DNA of 64,000 nt from Cereibacter_A azotoformans (GTDB lineage: Bacteria > Pseudomonadota > Alphaproteobacteria > Rhodobacterales > Rhodobacteraceae). Numbering within the stretch: the first letter of the stretch is position 1; every line of letters begins with the position of its first letter. The notes under the pieces are model-generated. The model saw only the letters and a list, made by a program, of their open reading frames with translations, ran no database searches and had not been told where the DNA came from. Where the stretch lies: the NCBI RefSeq assembly GCF_003050905.1, contig NZ_QAOT01000004.1, one strand, 5' to 3'. Of the stretch, positions 34,305 to 43,212 are shown piece by piece. The translations under genes and the position numbers were made by a program.

Positions 34305-35348
34305 TCAGTTGCTGAGCGGGCCCATCGGAACCCGGTTGGCGATCATGTCCTGCGTCGCCGCCAGCTCGGGGTCGGACACGAGGCCGTAGGCGGCCAGCGG
34401 CCCGTCGGGACCGGCCATCTCGTCCGAGACGAAGAACTCGACATATTCCTGCAGGCCCGGGATCACGTCGAGGTGCGCCATCTTCACATAGAAGAACAGC
34501 GGCCGGGACACCGGATAATCGCCCGAGGCGATGGTCTCGACCGAGGGAACCACATCCGACATGGTCGCGACCTTCAGCTTGTCGGTGTTGTTCTGGTAGA
34601 ACGAGAGGCCGAACACGCCGATGGCGTTCTTGTTGGCGTCGATGCGCGAGAGGGTCTCGGTATAGTCGCCATCGATGTCCACCGACGCGCCGTCGGTGCG
34701 CAGCGCCATGCACATGTCGTGGGCCTTGTCCTCGTCACCGCCGTTGGCGGCGGCGAAGGCCTCCATCGCGCCCGATTCCTCGCAGCCCGCCACGATCACC
34801 TTCTCGTCGAACACTTCGCGGGTGCCGTGCTTGGTGCCGGGGATGAAGGCGAGGATCGGCTGGTCGGGCAGCGCCGGGTTCACCTGGTTCCAGCGGCCGT
34901 TCGGGTTCGCGACCACCTGGCCGTCCACGACGATCTGCGCGGCCAGCGCGTTGAACCAGTCGGCCGGCGTGAAGGCGAAGTCCGGCCCGCCGATGTCGGA
35001 GGCGAACACGATGCCGTCATAGCCGATGCGCACTTCCATGATCTCGTTCACGCCGTTCTGGGCGCAGAGGTCGATGTCGGACTGCTTGATGCGCGAGGAG
35101 GAGTTGGCGATGTCGATCGTGTTCTCGCCGACCCCTTCGCAGAGTTTCTTGCGGCCCGCGCCCGACCCGCCCGATTCGACGACCGGCGTCGGGAAGTCGA
35201 AATTCTCGCCGAAGGCTTCGGCCACGATGGTGGCGTAGGGCAGCACGGTCGAGGAACCCGCGGTCTGGATGTTGTCGCGCGCGGCGGCGACGCCGGCCGA
35301 AGCGGCCACCACGGCCAGCGAGGACACCGTGAGCTTGAGAAGGGACAT
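34305..35348 (-). CDS. pstS: Periplasmic phosphate-binding protein
   Basis: 347-residue receptor with signal peptide ending GVAAA. Phosphate-site loops IQTAGSSTVLPYATIVAEAFG and ESGGSGAGRKKLCEGVG carry the Ser/Thr/Gly contacts, and NSSSRIKQSDIDLC follows. First gene of pstSCAB-phoU-phoB; RBS AGGAGAGTT. A Pho box about 86 bases upstream places it under PhoB. Confidence 0.97.
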   Translation of the reverse strand: MSLLKLTVSSLAVVAASAGVAAARDNIQTAGSSTVLPYATIVAEAFGENFDFPTPVVESGGSGAGRKKLCEGVGENTIDIANSSSRIKQSDIDLCAQNGVNEIMEVRIGYDGIVFASDIGGPDFAFTPADWFNALAAQIVVDGQVVANPNGRWNQVNPALPDQPILAFIPGTKHGTREVFDEKVIVAGCEESGAMEAFAAANGGDEDKAHDMCMALRTDGASVDIDGDYTETLSRIDANKNAIGVFGLSFYQNNTDKLKVATMSDVVPSVETIASGDYPVSRPLFFYVKMAHLDVIPGLQEYVEFFVSDEMAGPDGPLAAYGLVSDPELAATQDMIANRVPMGPLSN

Positions 35349-35433
35349 GGAACTCTCCTGTCGGTTGGACGGCCGCAGCGGGCGACCTCTGCGCCGTCCT
35401 AGCCCCGTTGCGAGTCGGGTTTATTGCAGTTCG

Positions 35434-35451
35434 GTGACGGTTTTGTAACAG
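35434..35451 (-). promoter_or_regulatory. Pho box of the pst operon
   Basis: Read on the minus strand: CTGTTAC-AAAA-CCGTCAC, two direct 7-mers with a four-base A-rich spacer, matching the PhoB site CTGTCAT-N4-CTGTCAT. It is followed about ten bases on by an AATAAA-like -10, so it replaces a -35 for pstS. Confidence 0.85.
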
Positions 35452-35526
35452 CGCCCGGATCAGCGGCCACGCGTCGTCCGGCTGCCATCATGATCCCTGA
35501 CGCCCACCGCCGTCGGCGCCCGCCCG

Positions 35527-36216
35527 TCAGCGCGAGAAGAGATCCGGCAGGGCGGGCTCGATCGGCTCGATCAGTTCGGGGCCTTCGTTGCGGACGGAAC
35601 TCACGCGGCGCCCGACCTCATGCCAGCGCAGCGCGGTCATCGGGATCCGCGGCAGATCCTCCACCGGGCAGCCGCCCAGCCAGTCGCCGGCCGCCTCGAG
35701 GTCCATCATGACCGGCATCCGGTCATGGACCCGGGCCAGCCCCTCGCGCACCGGCTCGGTGAGGATGGCGCAGGTCGGCCCCTCGTAATCGGCCAGCCGC
35801 ACCCGGCTCTCGAGCCCGGCCATCAGCAGCGCCGGGGCATTGCCGGCGGGCGACATGTAATGCGGATGCTTCACGCCCCCGCGCAGCTGCCATTCGTAAT
35901 AGCCCGAGGCGATCACGAGGCAGCGCCCGCCGCGATAGGCGGCGCGAAAGCTCGGCGCGGTGGCGGCGCTTTCGACACGGGCATTGATGGTGCTGGCCTT
36001 CCAGTCCCGGAGGGCGCCGCGGTGAAAGGGCGGGATGAGGCCCCATCGTGCAAGATCGCCCTGAAGCCCCGATTCCGTCCGCCGCACGATGGGGATCAGC
36101 GCGGTGGGCGGGACGTTGTAGCGCGTCTCGATCTCGGCCCGCGCGGGCGCCAGCCCCTGCATCCAGCCGGCCAGCTGAGCCCAGGTCAGCTCCTTGTGGG
36201 CCATGCGTCCGCACAT
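35527..36216 (-). CDS. HMCES/YedK-type SOS-response-associated protein
   Basis: 229-residue SRAP-domain protein that forms a DNA-protein crosslink with abasic sites in single-stranded DNA. The catalytic Cys2 is at the start (MCGRMAHKE), with Asn-Ala-Arg (STINARVES), Glu in GYYEWQ, and His in VHDRMPVMM. Initiator Met must be removed to expose Cys2. Stands alone between the pst promoter and an ArsR gene; no LexA box was recognised. Confidence 0.92.
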   Translation of the reverse strand: MCGRMAHKELTWAQLAGWMQGLAPARAEIETRYNVPPTALIPIVRRTESGLQGDLARWGLIPPFHRGALRDWKASTINARVESAATAPSFRAAYRGGRCLVIASGYYEWQLRGGVKHPHYMSPAGNAPALLMAGLESRVRLADYEGPTCAILTEPVREGLARVHDRMPVMMDLEAAGDWLGGCPVEDLPRIPMTALRWHEVGRRVSSVRNEGPELIEPIEPALPDLFSR

Positions 36217-36226
36217 GGCCCGATCC

Positions 36227-36580
36227 TCAGGGCCGGCAGAACATGTCGTAGAGCATGGCGACCGCGCGGCTCACCTTGGGATCGGCGATCGAATACCAGA
36301 TCGTCTTTCCCTCGCGCCGCGCCGAAACCAGTCCGTCCTGCCGCAGCCGCGCAAGTTGCTGGCTGACCGCCGCCTGCCGCGTGGACAGCAGCGTCTCAAG
36401 CTCGGTCACGGATCGCTCGCCGTTCGAGAGATGGCACAGGATCATCAGCCGCCCCTCGTGCGAGAGGGCCTTCAGGAACCCGGCGGCCGCCTGAGCCTGA
36501 GCCACCATCCGCTCGGGCGGAACGGGCGTCGCCTCCGGGGCGGTGCGATGCGTGTCGGGCAGGTCGAGAGACATGGTCAT
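36227..36580 (-). CDS. ArsR-family persulfide-sensor-like repressor (SqrR/BigR type)
   Basis: 117-residue winged-helix repressor with HTH TELETLLSTRQAAVSQQLARLRQDGLV. Two cysteines, Cys49 in RLMILCHLSNGERSV and Cys115 at the very end (LYDMFCRP), occupy the positions used by SqrR/BigR to sense sulfane sulfur through a persulfide bridge. No sulfide:quinone oxidoreductase gene is adjacent, so targets must be elsewhere. RBS GAGGAGTTCC. The metal ligands of ArsR/SmtB are absent. Confidence 0.8.
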   Translation of the reverse strand: MTMSLDLPDTHRTAPEATPVPPERMVAQAQAAAGFLKALSHEGRLMILCHLSNGERSVTELETLLSTRQAAVSQQLARLRQDGLVSARREGKTIWYSIADPKVSRAVAMLYDMFCRP

Positions 36581-36646
36581 GGAACTCCTCATCCGGAGCA
36601 CATCTAGCACGGAGGCCGGTGCGTGGCGAGATGTCGCAAGGCCGGT

Positions 36647-37147
36647 TTACCGACTCGCAAGGAAGGTTCCGAACCGCCCCTGCGAAAAGAGCAGCGGCTC
36701 GCCCGGCCGCATCGCGGCGCGGATCACCTCGCCCACGACGATGGCATGGTCGCCGCCGTCATGCACCGCCGCCTGCCGACACTCGAACCGGGCAAGCGGT
36801 GCCGGCAGCAGCGGAACCCCTTCGGGGCTCGAACGGTAGGCGAGGCCGTCGAACCCGGCGCCGCCCCGTGTGAAGCGGCGGGCGAGGTCGTCCTCGCCCG
36901 CATCGAGCACATGGATCGCAAAGTGGGGCGCGCGGGCGAAGAAGTCGAACCGGCTCGAGGCGCGCGCCGGGGACCAGAGCACCAGCGGCGGATCGAGCGA
37001 GACCGAGGAGAAGCTGTTGGCCGTCATGCCCATCGGCCCGTCCTCGGCAAGCACGGTCACCACGGTGACGCCGGTCGCAAAGCGGCCGAGCGCGTCGCGG
37101 AAGGCGCGCGCATCGGCGGCGGGGACAAAGGCGGCGTCCTCGGTCAT
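36647..37147 (-). CDS. Flavin reductase family protein (HpaC/RutF-like)
   Basis: 166-residue FMN-binding split-barrel protein. Typical segments: FRDALGRFATGVTVVTV near residues 16-32, MGMTANSFSSVSLDPPLVL and HDGGDHAIVVGEVI with the conserved His. It would supply reduced flavin to a monooxygenase; the partner is not adjacent, though a luciferase-like oxidase lies at 4.8 kb. Monocistronic by context. Confidence 0.88.
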   Translation of the reverse strand: MTEDAAFVPAADARAFRDALGRFATGVTVVTVLAEDGPMGMTANSFSSVSLDPPLVLWSPARASSRFDFFARAPHFAIHVLDAGEDDLARRFTRGGAGFDGLAYRSSPEGVPLLPAPLARFECRQAAVHDGGDHAIVVGEVIRAAMRPGEPLLFSQGRFGTFLASR

Positions 37148-37336
37148 CCGGCGTCTCCTCTCTGCCGGCCGGTCCGGCGCCGGAGCCCGGATGCCCCCGC
37201 GCCCCGGCGGGGCGGGCCTGACGTCTCACGATCCGCGCCGATGTGCAATGCGTCGCAAGCGCAGACCCCTGCGGCGTGCCGGGCCGTCACGACGGCGCAT
37301 GGGCTCAGCAGCCCAGAACCGCGCGTCCAGCAGACC

Positions 37337-38413
37337 TCAGCCGGCGCGGAAATGCTTGGCGAGTTTCAGGCCCTGGCCCTGATAGTTCGAGGCGATGCCC
37401 GCGCCGTAGAGCATGTCGGGCCGCTCCTCCATCCGTTCATAGACCAGACGGCCCACGACCTGCCCATGTTCCAGCACGAAGGGCGCCTCGTGGCAGCGCA
37501 CCTCGAGCACCCCGCGCGAGCCGGTGCCGCCCGCCTGCGCATGGCCGAAGCCGGGGTCGAAGAAGCCCGCGTAATGCACGCGAAACTCGCCCACCATCGC
37601 GAGGTAGGGCGCCATCTCGGCGGCATGATCGGGGGGAATCGTCACCGCCTCGCGGCTGACGAGGATGTAGAAGGCCCCGGGATCCAGGATGATGCGGCCG
37701 TCGCGGGCGCGGATCTCCTCCCAGTAGTCCGATACGGGGTAATGGCCGATGCGGTCGAGGTCGATGAGGCCGGTGTGGGGCTTGGCGCGGTAGCCCACGA
37801 GGTCGCCCTCACCGGGCCGCAGATCGACCGAAAAGCCGAGCCCGCCCGAAATGACGGGGGCGCCGTCCACCAGCGGCTCGCGCGCATGGAGTTGGGCCAG
37901 TTCTGCATCCGACAGCGTGGCCTCGCCCGTGCGGAAGCGGATCTGGTTCAGGCGCATTCCGGGGCGCACGAGGACCGAGAAGCTGCGGGGGCAGACCTCG
38001 GCGTAGAGCGGACCCGCATAGCCGTCGCGGATGCGGTCGAACTCGGTGCCGCCGTCTGCGATGGTCCGGGTCAGAAGGTCGAGCCGGCCCGTCGAACTCT
38101 TGGCATTGGCCACGGCCGAGATGCCGGCGGGCAGGGCGAGACGCTCCATCAGCCGCACGACATAGACACAGCCCTTCTCGAGCACGGCGCCGGCGGTCAG
38201 GTCCATCCGGTGCATCTCGAACTCGTCGAGCCGCTCGGCGACCGTGCGCCCGGCCCCGGCGAGAAACGAGGCGCGCACGCGGTAGGCGACGGTTCCGAGG
38301 CGCAGGTCAAGGCTGGCCGGCTGGATCTGGGCGGGAATCGGTGCGGGATCCGCGGAAATGGCGCCCGAGGCGATCAGGGACCGGATCCGTTGCGATGCGA
38401 GAACTCCGGTCAT
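37337..38413 (-). CDS. dcd: 2'-deoxycytidine 5'-triphosphate deaminase (double-domain form)
   Basis: 358 residues, nearly twice the E. coli Dcd, with tandem N- and C-terminal DCD/dUTPase-fold domains as in other alphaproteobacteria. The catalytic-type region AKSSTGRLDLLTRTIADGGTEFDRIRDGYAGPLYAEV is near 110-145 and GFFDPGFGHAQAGGTGSRGVLEV in the second half. Deaminates dCTP to dUTP for thymidylate synthesis. Ends with SNYQGQGLKLAKHF. Confidence 0.88.
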   Translation of the reverse strand: MTGVLASQRIRSLIASGAISADPAPIPAQIQPASLDLRLGTVAYRVRASFLAGAGRTVAERLDEFEMHRMDLTAGAVLEKGCVYVVRLMERLALPAGISAVANAKSSTGRLDLLTRTIADGGTEFDRIRDGYAGPLYAEVCPRSFSVLVRPGMRLNQIRFRTGEATLSDAELAQLHAREPLVDGAPVISGGLGFSVDLRPGEGDLVGYRAKPHTGLIDLDRIGHYPVSDYWEEIRARDGRIILDPGAFYILVSREAVTIPPDHAAEMAPYLAMVGEFRVHYAGFFDPGFGHAQAGGTGSRGVLEVRCHEAPFVLEHGQVVGRLVYERMEERPDMLYGAGIASNYQGQGLKLAKHFRAG

Positions 38414-38442
38414 CTCTCTCTCCAGCTCCCTTGATGCAAAAA

Positions 38443-38472
38443 GGCCCGCCTCATGCGAGGCGGGCCTTTTTT
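38443..38472 (-). terminator. Terminator of tRNA-Pro
   Basis: Ten-base perfect stem (GGCCCGCCTC/GAGGCGGGCC), four-base loop, flanked by A5 and T6 so it works on both strands. Directly 3' of the tRNA on the minus strand and 30 bases ahead of dcd. Confidence 0.9.
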
Positions 38473-38473
38473 A

Positions 38474-38551
38474 TGGTCGGGCCGGCGAGATTCGAACTCG
38501 CGACCTTCCGCCCCCCAGACGGACGCGCTAACCAGGCTGCGCCACGGCCCG
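38474..38551 (-). tRNA. tRNA-Pro (anticodon GGG)
   Basis: Cloverleaf readable on the minus strand: acceptor CGGGCCG paired with CGGCCCG, D arm GCGC..GCGC with AGCCTGGTTA, anticodon loop CTGGGGG giving GGG, T loop GTTCGAATC, and encoded CCA. The acceptor begins with C, as in proline tRNAs. Followed by a strong terminator. Confidence 0.92.
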
Positions 38552-38632
38552 ACAGGCGGGATACATAACGAGATTTGCCGCGGGAGCAAGCGGGAAACGC
38601 ATCCTTCGGATCGCACCCCTCGCCCGGGTGGA

Positions 38633-39490
38633 TCAGGATACCTGCAGCCGTTCGCGCAAGGCCAGCAGGCGTTCGCGCAGCGCCAGAACCTCCTCGCGCC
38701 GGTGCGTCAGGCTGCCGCGCGCAAGGGCGCGCAGAGCTGTCGGCCGCCAGAGAATCTCCGCATCCGAATCATCCTCATGCGACTCCGGTTCCCCGCTCGT
38801 CGCATCCGGTGCGGGGCCGGCCGGAGAGGGCGGCGATTCCGTGCGTGGGGCAGGGGGCTCGGCACCGCGTGGAACGAGGGGCTCGGGCGCTGACCAGACG
38901 GTGCCGGGCAGGGGCGCGGCGTCCTCGTCCACGGAACGGGCCATAGTCTCGCGCGGGGCGGCGGCTTTCGCGCTCGCCCGCGACGCCTCCACCGTGGGCT
39001 CGTTCGCGCGCTCGGACCCGCGCGAGGGCTCCACCCGCGTTGAGGGCGGGCGACGAAGCGCCTCGGCGCGGAGCGCGTCGCCCCGCGGCACATCGCGGGC
39101 GAAGGGCACGACTTCGCCCCTCTGCTCGGCAGTCTCCTCGCAGGCAAAGCCGGCCTCGTCCTCGTGCGGGGGCATGGATCCGTCGCCCTGCGATCCCAGC
39201 GGGACAAGGCCCTCCTGACCGCTCAGGCTGGCCACATGGCGCACGCCCTGCTCGCGCAGGATCTTCTGCACCCCGCGGATGGTCATGCCTTCGTCGTGCA
39301 GAAGCCGGCGGATGCCGGCCAGCAGCGCCACGTCGGAGGGACGGTAGTAGCGCCGCCCGCCCGCCCGCTTGACCGGGCGGATCTGGGGGAAGCGGCTCTC
39401 CCAGAAGCGCAGCACATGCGCGGGCGTCTCCAGAATCTCGGCAACCTCGCTGATCGTGCGGAAGGCTTCGGCCGACTTTTCCATCCGCAT
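38633..39490 (-). CDS. MerR-family regulator with long disordered tail
   Basis: 285 residues: MerR HTH at 10-80 (FRTISEVAEILETPAHVLRFWESRF, GGRRYYRPSDVALLAGIRRLLHDEGMTIRGVQKIL), then a Pro/Ala/Glu-rich low-complexity tail of about 170 residues and a short C-terminal helix (RRREEVLALRERLLALRERL type). This gene follows ihfA in most Rhodobacterales. No metal-binding cysteines. Target unknown. Six bases separate it from ihfA. Confidence 0.85.
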   Translation of the reverse strand: MRMEKSAEAFRTISEVAEILETPAHVLRFWESRFPQIRPVKRAGGRRYYRPSDVALLAGIRRLLHDEGMTIRGVQKILREQGVRHVASLSGQEGLVPLGSQGDGSMPPHEDEAGFACEETAEQRGEVVPFARDVPRGDALRAEALRRPPSTRVEPSRGSERANEPTVEASRASAKAAAPRETMARSVDEDAAPLPGTVWSAPEPLVPRGAEPPAPRTESPPSPAGPAPDATSGEPESHEDDSDAEILWRPTALRALARGSLTHRREEVLALRERLLALRERLQVS

Positions 39491-39496
39491 GTCCGA

Positions 39497-39799
39497 TCAG
39501 TTCTTGCCGCCGGCGGCGACACGCTCCTTCATCAGATGCGAGGGGCGGAAGGTCAGGACGCGGCGGGGCGAGATCGGCACCTCGTCGCCCGTCTTGGGAT
39601 TCCGTCCGATCCGCGCCGACTTGTCACGCACCGTGAAGGTGCCGAAGGACGAGATCTTCACCGTCTCGCCCGAGGCCAGCGCGTCCGACACATGCTGGAG
39701 CACGGACTCCACCAATTGCGCGGATTCATTGCGCGACAGGCCCACCTCGCGGAACACCGCTTCGCTCAGGTCCATGCGCGTCAAGGTCTTGTCGCTCAT
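39497..39799 (-). CDS. ihfA: Integration host factor alpha subunit
   Basis: 100-residue HU/IHF-fold protein: [58 protein letters not shown], with the DNA-intercalating Pro in GRNPKT. Pairs with IhfB to bend DNA. Start chosen at the ATG beginning [10 protein letters not shown]; a GTG four codons earlier is less likely. Belongs to the plsX-fabH-ihfA-merR operon. Confidence 0.95.
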
Positions 39800-39888
39800 C
39801 CCATTCCCCACCCAGATTTGAACACAGGATGGTGTATGAGGGATTCCGAGTCAATATCAACGGCTTGCAACGGGCCCTTGATACGCGC

Positions 39889-40860
39889 TTACCAGCGCAG
39901 CACGACAGAGCCCCAGGCGAGGCCACCGCCGATCGCCTCGGTGACGAGCAGATCGCCTTCCTTGATCTGCCCGCGGGCCTTGCCGACCGAGAGCGCGAGG
40001 GGAATCGAGGCGGCGGAGGTGTTGCCATGATCCTGCACCGTGAGGATCACGCGGTCCATCGGCACCTGCATCCGCTGGGCCGTGGCCGAGATGATGCGCA
40101 GGTTCGCCTGATGCGGCACGATCCAGTCCACATCGGCCGAGGTCAGACCCGCCTTGTCGAGAGCGGTGTGAGCGGTTTCTGCCAGCTTTTCAACGGCGTG
40201 GCGGAAGACTTCGCGTCCCTGCATCCGCAGGTGGCCGGTGCTGCCCGTCGAGGCGCCGCCATCGACATAGAGCAGGTCCTTGAAGCGGCCGTCGGAATGC
40301 AGGTCGGTCGCGAGGATGCCGCGGTCGGCCGAGGTTCCGGCACCCTCCGCACCCTCGAGCACCAGCGCGCCGGCCCCGTCGCCGAAGAGGACGCAGGTCG
40401 CGCGGTCGCTCCAGTCCATCAGGCGGCTGAAGGTCTCGGCCCCGATCACCAGCACGCGGTTGGCCTGGCCCGAGCGGATCAGCGCATCGGCGTTGGCCAG
40501 CGCATAGACGAAGCCCGCACAGACCGCCTGCACGTCGAAGGCAAAGCCGCGCGACATGCCCAGAGCCGCCTGAACCATCGTGGCGGCCGAGGGGAAGGTG
40601 AGATCGGCCGTCGAGGTCGCCACGATCAGCGTGTCGATGTCGTCCGGCTGCAGGCCCGCATCCGCAAGCGCCGCGCGCGCGGCGCGGGCGGCCAGATCCG
40701 AGGTCGTCTGGCCCTCGGCGGCGAAATGGCGCCGCTCGATGCCCGACCGGGTGCGGATCCATTCGTCGGTCGTCTCGACGAGGGCCTCGAGTTCAGAGTT
40801 CGGGACGATGCGGTCGGGCAGATAGTGCCCGACGCCCCTCACCACGGCGCGTATTGTCAT
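39889..40860 (-). CDS. fabH: 3-oxoacyl-ACP synthase III
   Basis: Starts fatty-acid synthesis by condensing acetyl-CoA with malonyl-ACP. 323 residues; the catalytic Cys is in DVQAVCAGFVYAL near 112, His in VPHQANLRIISATAQ near 248, and Asn in HGNTSAASIPLAL near 278. It follows plsX by 16 bases, the usual bacterial pairing of lipid genes. Confidence 0.97.
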   Translation of the reverse strand: MTIRAVVRGVGHYLPDRIVPNSELEALVETTDEWIRTRSGIERRHFAAEGQTTSDLAARAARAALADAGLQPDDIDTLIVATSTADLTFPSAATMVQAALGMSRGFAFDVQAVCAGFVYALANADALIRSGQANRVLVIGAETFSRLMDWSDRATCVLFGDGAGALVLEGAEGAGTSADRGILATDLHSDGRFKDLLYVDGGASTGSTGHLRMQGREVFRHAVEKLAETAHTALDKAGLTSADVDWIVPHQANLRIISATAQRMQVPMDRVILTVQDHGNTSAASIPLALSVGKARGQIKEGDLLVTEAIGGGLAWGSVVLRW

Positions 40861-40876
40861 TCAGCTCTACCGTTTC

Positions 40877-41983
40877 TCAGATCTGCCGGGGCGCGGCCAC
40901 CTCGTCCTGCGGGGCATCCTGCCCCGCGCGCCCGGCGGATGCAAGCCGCGCCGCCAGACGCTCGTGGAAGCCCGAACGGGCGAGCCGCACCGCCAGCCCG
41001 ATCGCCGCGGCGACCCCTGTCGCATCGGCCGAACCATGGGACTTCACGACGGTTCCATTGAGCCCGAGGAAGACGCCCCCGTTCACGCGGCGTGGATCGA
41101 TGCGTTTCTGAAGGCGCTTGAGCGAGCCGAGCGCCAGCACCGCGGCCATCTTGGACAGGACGTTCGCGCCGAAGGCGTCGCGCAGGAAGTCCGAGATCAG
41201 CTTGGCGGTGCCTTCGCCGGTCTTGAGCGCCACGTTGCCGGTGAACCCGTCGGTCACGATCACGTCGCAGCGCCGGCCGGGGATGTCGCCACCCTCAAGG
41301 AAACCCACATATTCGTAGGCTCCGGCCTCGGCATTGGCCGAGATGAGGTCTTGCGCGCTCTTCAGTTCGGCGCGGCCCTTGTGTTCCTCGGTGCCCACGT
41401 TCAGCAGCCCCACCCGCGGACGTTCGAGGCTGAGACCGTTGCGGGCGTAGGAGGCGCCCATCAGGGCGAACTGCGCCAGATCCTCGGCATCGGCCTTGAT
41501 GTCGGCGCCCACGTCCAGCATCACGTTGAAGCCGCCGGGGTTGCGCGAGGGCCAGAGGCAGGCGATGGCCGGACGGTTGACGCCGGGCAGCTTGCGCAGC
41601 CGGATCATCGAGACGGCCATGAGCGCGCCCGTGTTGCCGCAGGAGACGGCCACGGTGGCCTCGCCGGCGCGGACGCTCTCGATGCAGGACCACATCGAGG
41701 TGCCCTCGCCATGGCGCATGACCTGGCTGGGCTTGTCGCTCATCGTGACCACGCGCGGGGCGTGGCGGATCTCGCAGCGGCCCCGGAGGTCCTTGCGCTT
41801 GGCGATCATCGGCCCGATCTGGGCTTCGTCACCGTGGACGATGAAGTAGGCGCCCGGGTTGGCTGAGGCGGATCCGGCAATACCGGCCACCACCGCCGCC
41901 GGACCCCGGTCCCCGCCCATCGCATCGACGGATATCACTATTCGCCCTGCGCCCGTCGCCTGGGGTGCGGTATCGCTGGCCAT
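40877..41983 (-). CDS. plsX: Phosphate acyltransferase PlsX
   Basis: Makes acyl-phosphate from acyl-ACP for glycerolipid synthesis. 368 residues with the N-terminal ISVDAMGGDRGPAAVVAG, VSCGNTGALMAVSMIRL, and GLLNVGTEEHKG family blocks. Gene order DUF177-rpmF-plsX-fabH is standard. A C-terminal tail of about 20 charged residues is extra. Confidence 0.97.
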   Translation of the reverse strand: MASDTAPQATGAGRIVISVDAMGGDRGPAAVVAGIAGSASANPGAYFIVHGDEAQIGPMIAKRKDLRGRCEIRHAPRVVTMSDKPSQVMRHGEGTSMWSCIESVRAGEATVAVSCGNTGALMAVSMIRLRKLPGVNRPAIACLWPSRNPGGFNVMLDVGADIKADAEDLAQFALMGASYARNGLSLERPRVGLLNVGTEEHKGRAELKSAQDLISANAEAGAYEYVGFLEGGDIPGRRCDVIVTDGFTGNVALKTGEGTAKLISDFLRDAFGANVLSKMAAVLALGSLKRLQKRIDPRRVNGGVFLGLNGTVVKSHGSADATGVAAAIGLAVRLARSGFHERLAARLASAGRAGQDAPQDEVAAPRQI

Positions 41984-42006
41984 GCGTGGGGGCGGTCAGG
42001 CGCGGC

Positions 42007-42213
42007 TTACGCCGCGTCCTCGTCCAGATCGGTTTCGGCCGTGACCGCGACCACTTCGCGCGAGTCATAGTGTCCGCAGGCGCCGCAGACATGGTGCGGG
42101 CGCTTCAGCTCGCCGCAGTTCGGGCATTCGGCCGGGTTCGCGGCCACGAGCGCATCGTGCGAACGACGCATGTTGCGCCGGGAACGGGTGACTCGGTTCT
42201 GAGGGACAGCCAT
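42007..42213 (-). CDS. rpmF: 50S ribosomal protein L32
   Basis: 68 residues; MAVPQNRVTRSRRNMRRSHD start and zinc-ribbon-like CPNCGELKRPHHVCGACG. All four cysteines are kept, the zinc-binding (C+) form. RBS in ACGAGGTTGAG upstream. Followed by plsX after 23 bases. Confidence 0.98.
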   Translation of the reverse strand: MAVPQNRVTRSRRNMRRSHDALVAANPAECPNCGELKRPHHVCGACGHYDSREVVAVTAETDLDEDAA

Positions 42214-42320
42214 GTCTCAACCTCGTGTTACGGAGGGGCCAGGCCCCTGATTATCCTGATGGAATCGCGCGCTATCCGCTGGGGCCGGCGCTTCTGATCC
42301 GCGTGTCGAACGAGGCGCGG

Positions 42321-42348
42321 AACATAGTGGTATTCTGGCGGTGCGCAA
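42321..42348 (-). promoter_or_regulatory. Candidate sigma-70 promoter before rpmF
   Basis: On the minus strand TTGCGC, 16 bases, TATGTT, about 110 bases ahead of rpmF, within the 185-base gap after the DUF177 gene. Seen by eye only. Confidence 0.4.
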
Positions 42349-42398
42349 GCCCCTTTGTGCGTCGGGGTGAGCCGGGGGAAGAGGCCGGCCGGAGCCGG

Positions 42399-42992
42399 TC
42401 AGCCGTCGCCCTCGGTCCCGCCCGCAGGTTCGTCACCGTCCATCTTGCGGCGCAGGTCCGCAAGCCCCGCGAAGGGCCGCAGGTCGGCGTCCGAAAGCGG
42501 CGCCACCCCCGGCGGGGCAAAGCCCGCCTCGGTCAGTTCCGCGCCCGGCGCACGGGGATAGAGCGGCAACGCCAGCGCCAGCGCCTCGACGGCCACCGCG
42601 CCTGCGTCGATCACGTCGGGCAGGGGCTCGCTGTCGTCCTCGGACACCTCCACCTCGTCGCCCTCGGGCATGACATAGTCGGCGAGGTAGCGCCGGTTGA
42701 CGGTCTCCTCGATCCGCGTCGTGACGGGCGCGAGGGTGACCGAGCAGGGCTGCACGACCGTCGCCGCGAGCCGCCCCTCGAGGTCGAAGTCGCGCCGGCC
42801 GCGGGGACGGATCTCGCCCTCGAAGCTCAGGCCGCGAACGGCGCTGATGCCGAGAAGCGCCGCCACGAGGCCCTGGATCTCGGCATCGGGCTGGATCCTG
42901 AAGCGGGTGGGGCGGTTCGCCGAGAGGGCCGCGACGCGGAAGGGGCAGGTGAGGGGAAGGTCGGCGGTCGAGGGTTGGACAGGTTCCGGCAT
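42399..42992 (-). CDS. DUF177 (YceD-like) protein
   Basis: 197-residue protein of the YceD family, linked to 23S rRNA/50S biogenesis in bacteria and plants. The core VVQPCSVTLAPVTTRIEETVNRRYLADY carries the conserved Cys of the family, followed by an acidic EVEVSEDDSEPLPDVIDAGAVAVEALALALPLYPRAPG. It lies upstream of rpmF as in most bacteria. Start ATG selected at MPEPVQPSTAD; longer frames show no similarity. Confidence 0.88.
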   Translation of the reverse strand: MPEPVQPSTADLPLTCPFRVAALSANRPTRFRIQPDAEIQGLVAALLGISAVRGLSFEGEIRPRGRRDFDLEGRLAATVVQPCSVTLAPVTTRIEETVNRRYLADYVMPEGDEVEVSEDDSEPLPDVIDAGAVAVEALALALPLYPRAPGAELTEAGFAPPGVAPLSDADLRPFAGLADLRRKMDGDEPAGGTEGDG

Positions 42993-43181
42993 GGCGCGGT
43001 TTCTTTCCGAATTTCGGGCGGTTGCGTGACGGGCCTGTTGCAGGTGCAGCCGCCGTTGGGGGCGCGCGCGGCGGGGCTGTCCGGTGGGGCGCCGGTCCTC
43101 GTTCCTTCCTTGAACAGAGGCCGGACCTTCTGTAAGCCGGTGGCTGAGCCGCAGACGGTCCATCGTCGGGTTTCGGGATAC

Positions 43182-43194
43182 GGGGCTTCGCCCC
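43182..43194. repeat. GGGGC-TTC-GCCCC hairpin before bamE
   Basis: Short perfect hairpin, related in sequence to the larger one at 43766-43786 on the other side of bamE. It lies between divergent DUF177 and bamE, 18 bases before the bamE start. Confidence 0.5.
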
Positions 43195-43212
43195 CCAAGG
43201 CAAGGGGTCGTC

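Noticed and set aside
32790..35402. 870-codon open frame on the plus strand over pstA-pstC-pstS
   Set aside because: His/Arg/Asp-rich shadow of conserved transporter genes; no ribosome site.
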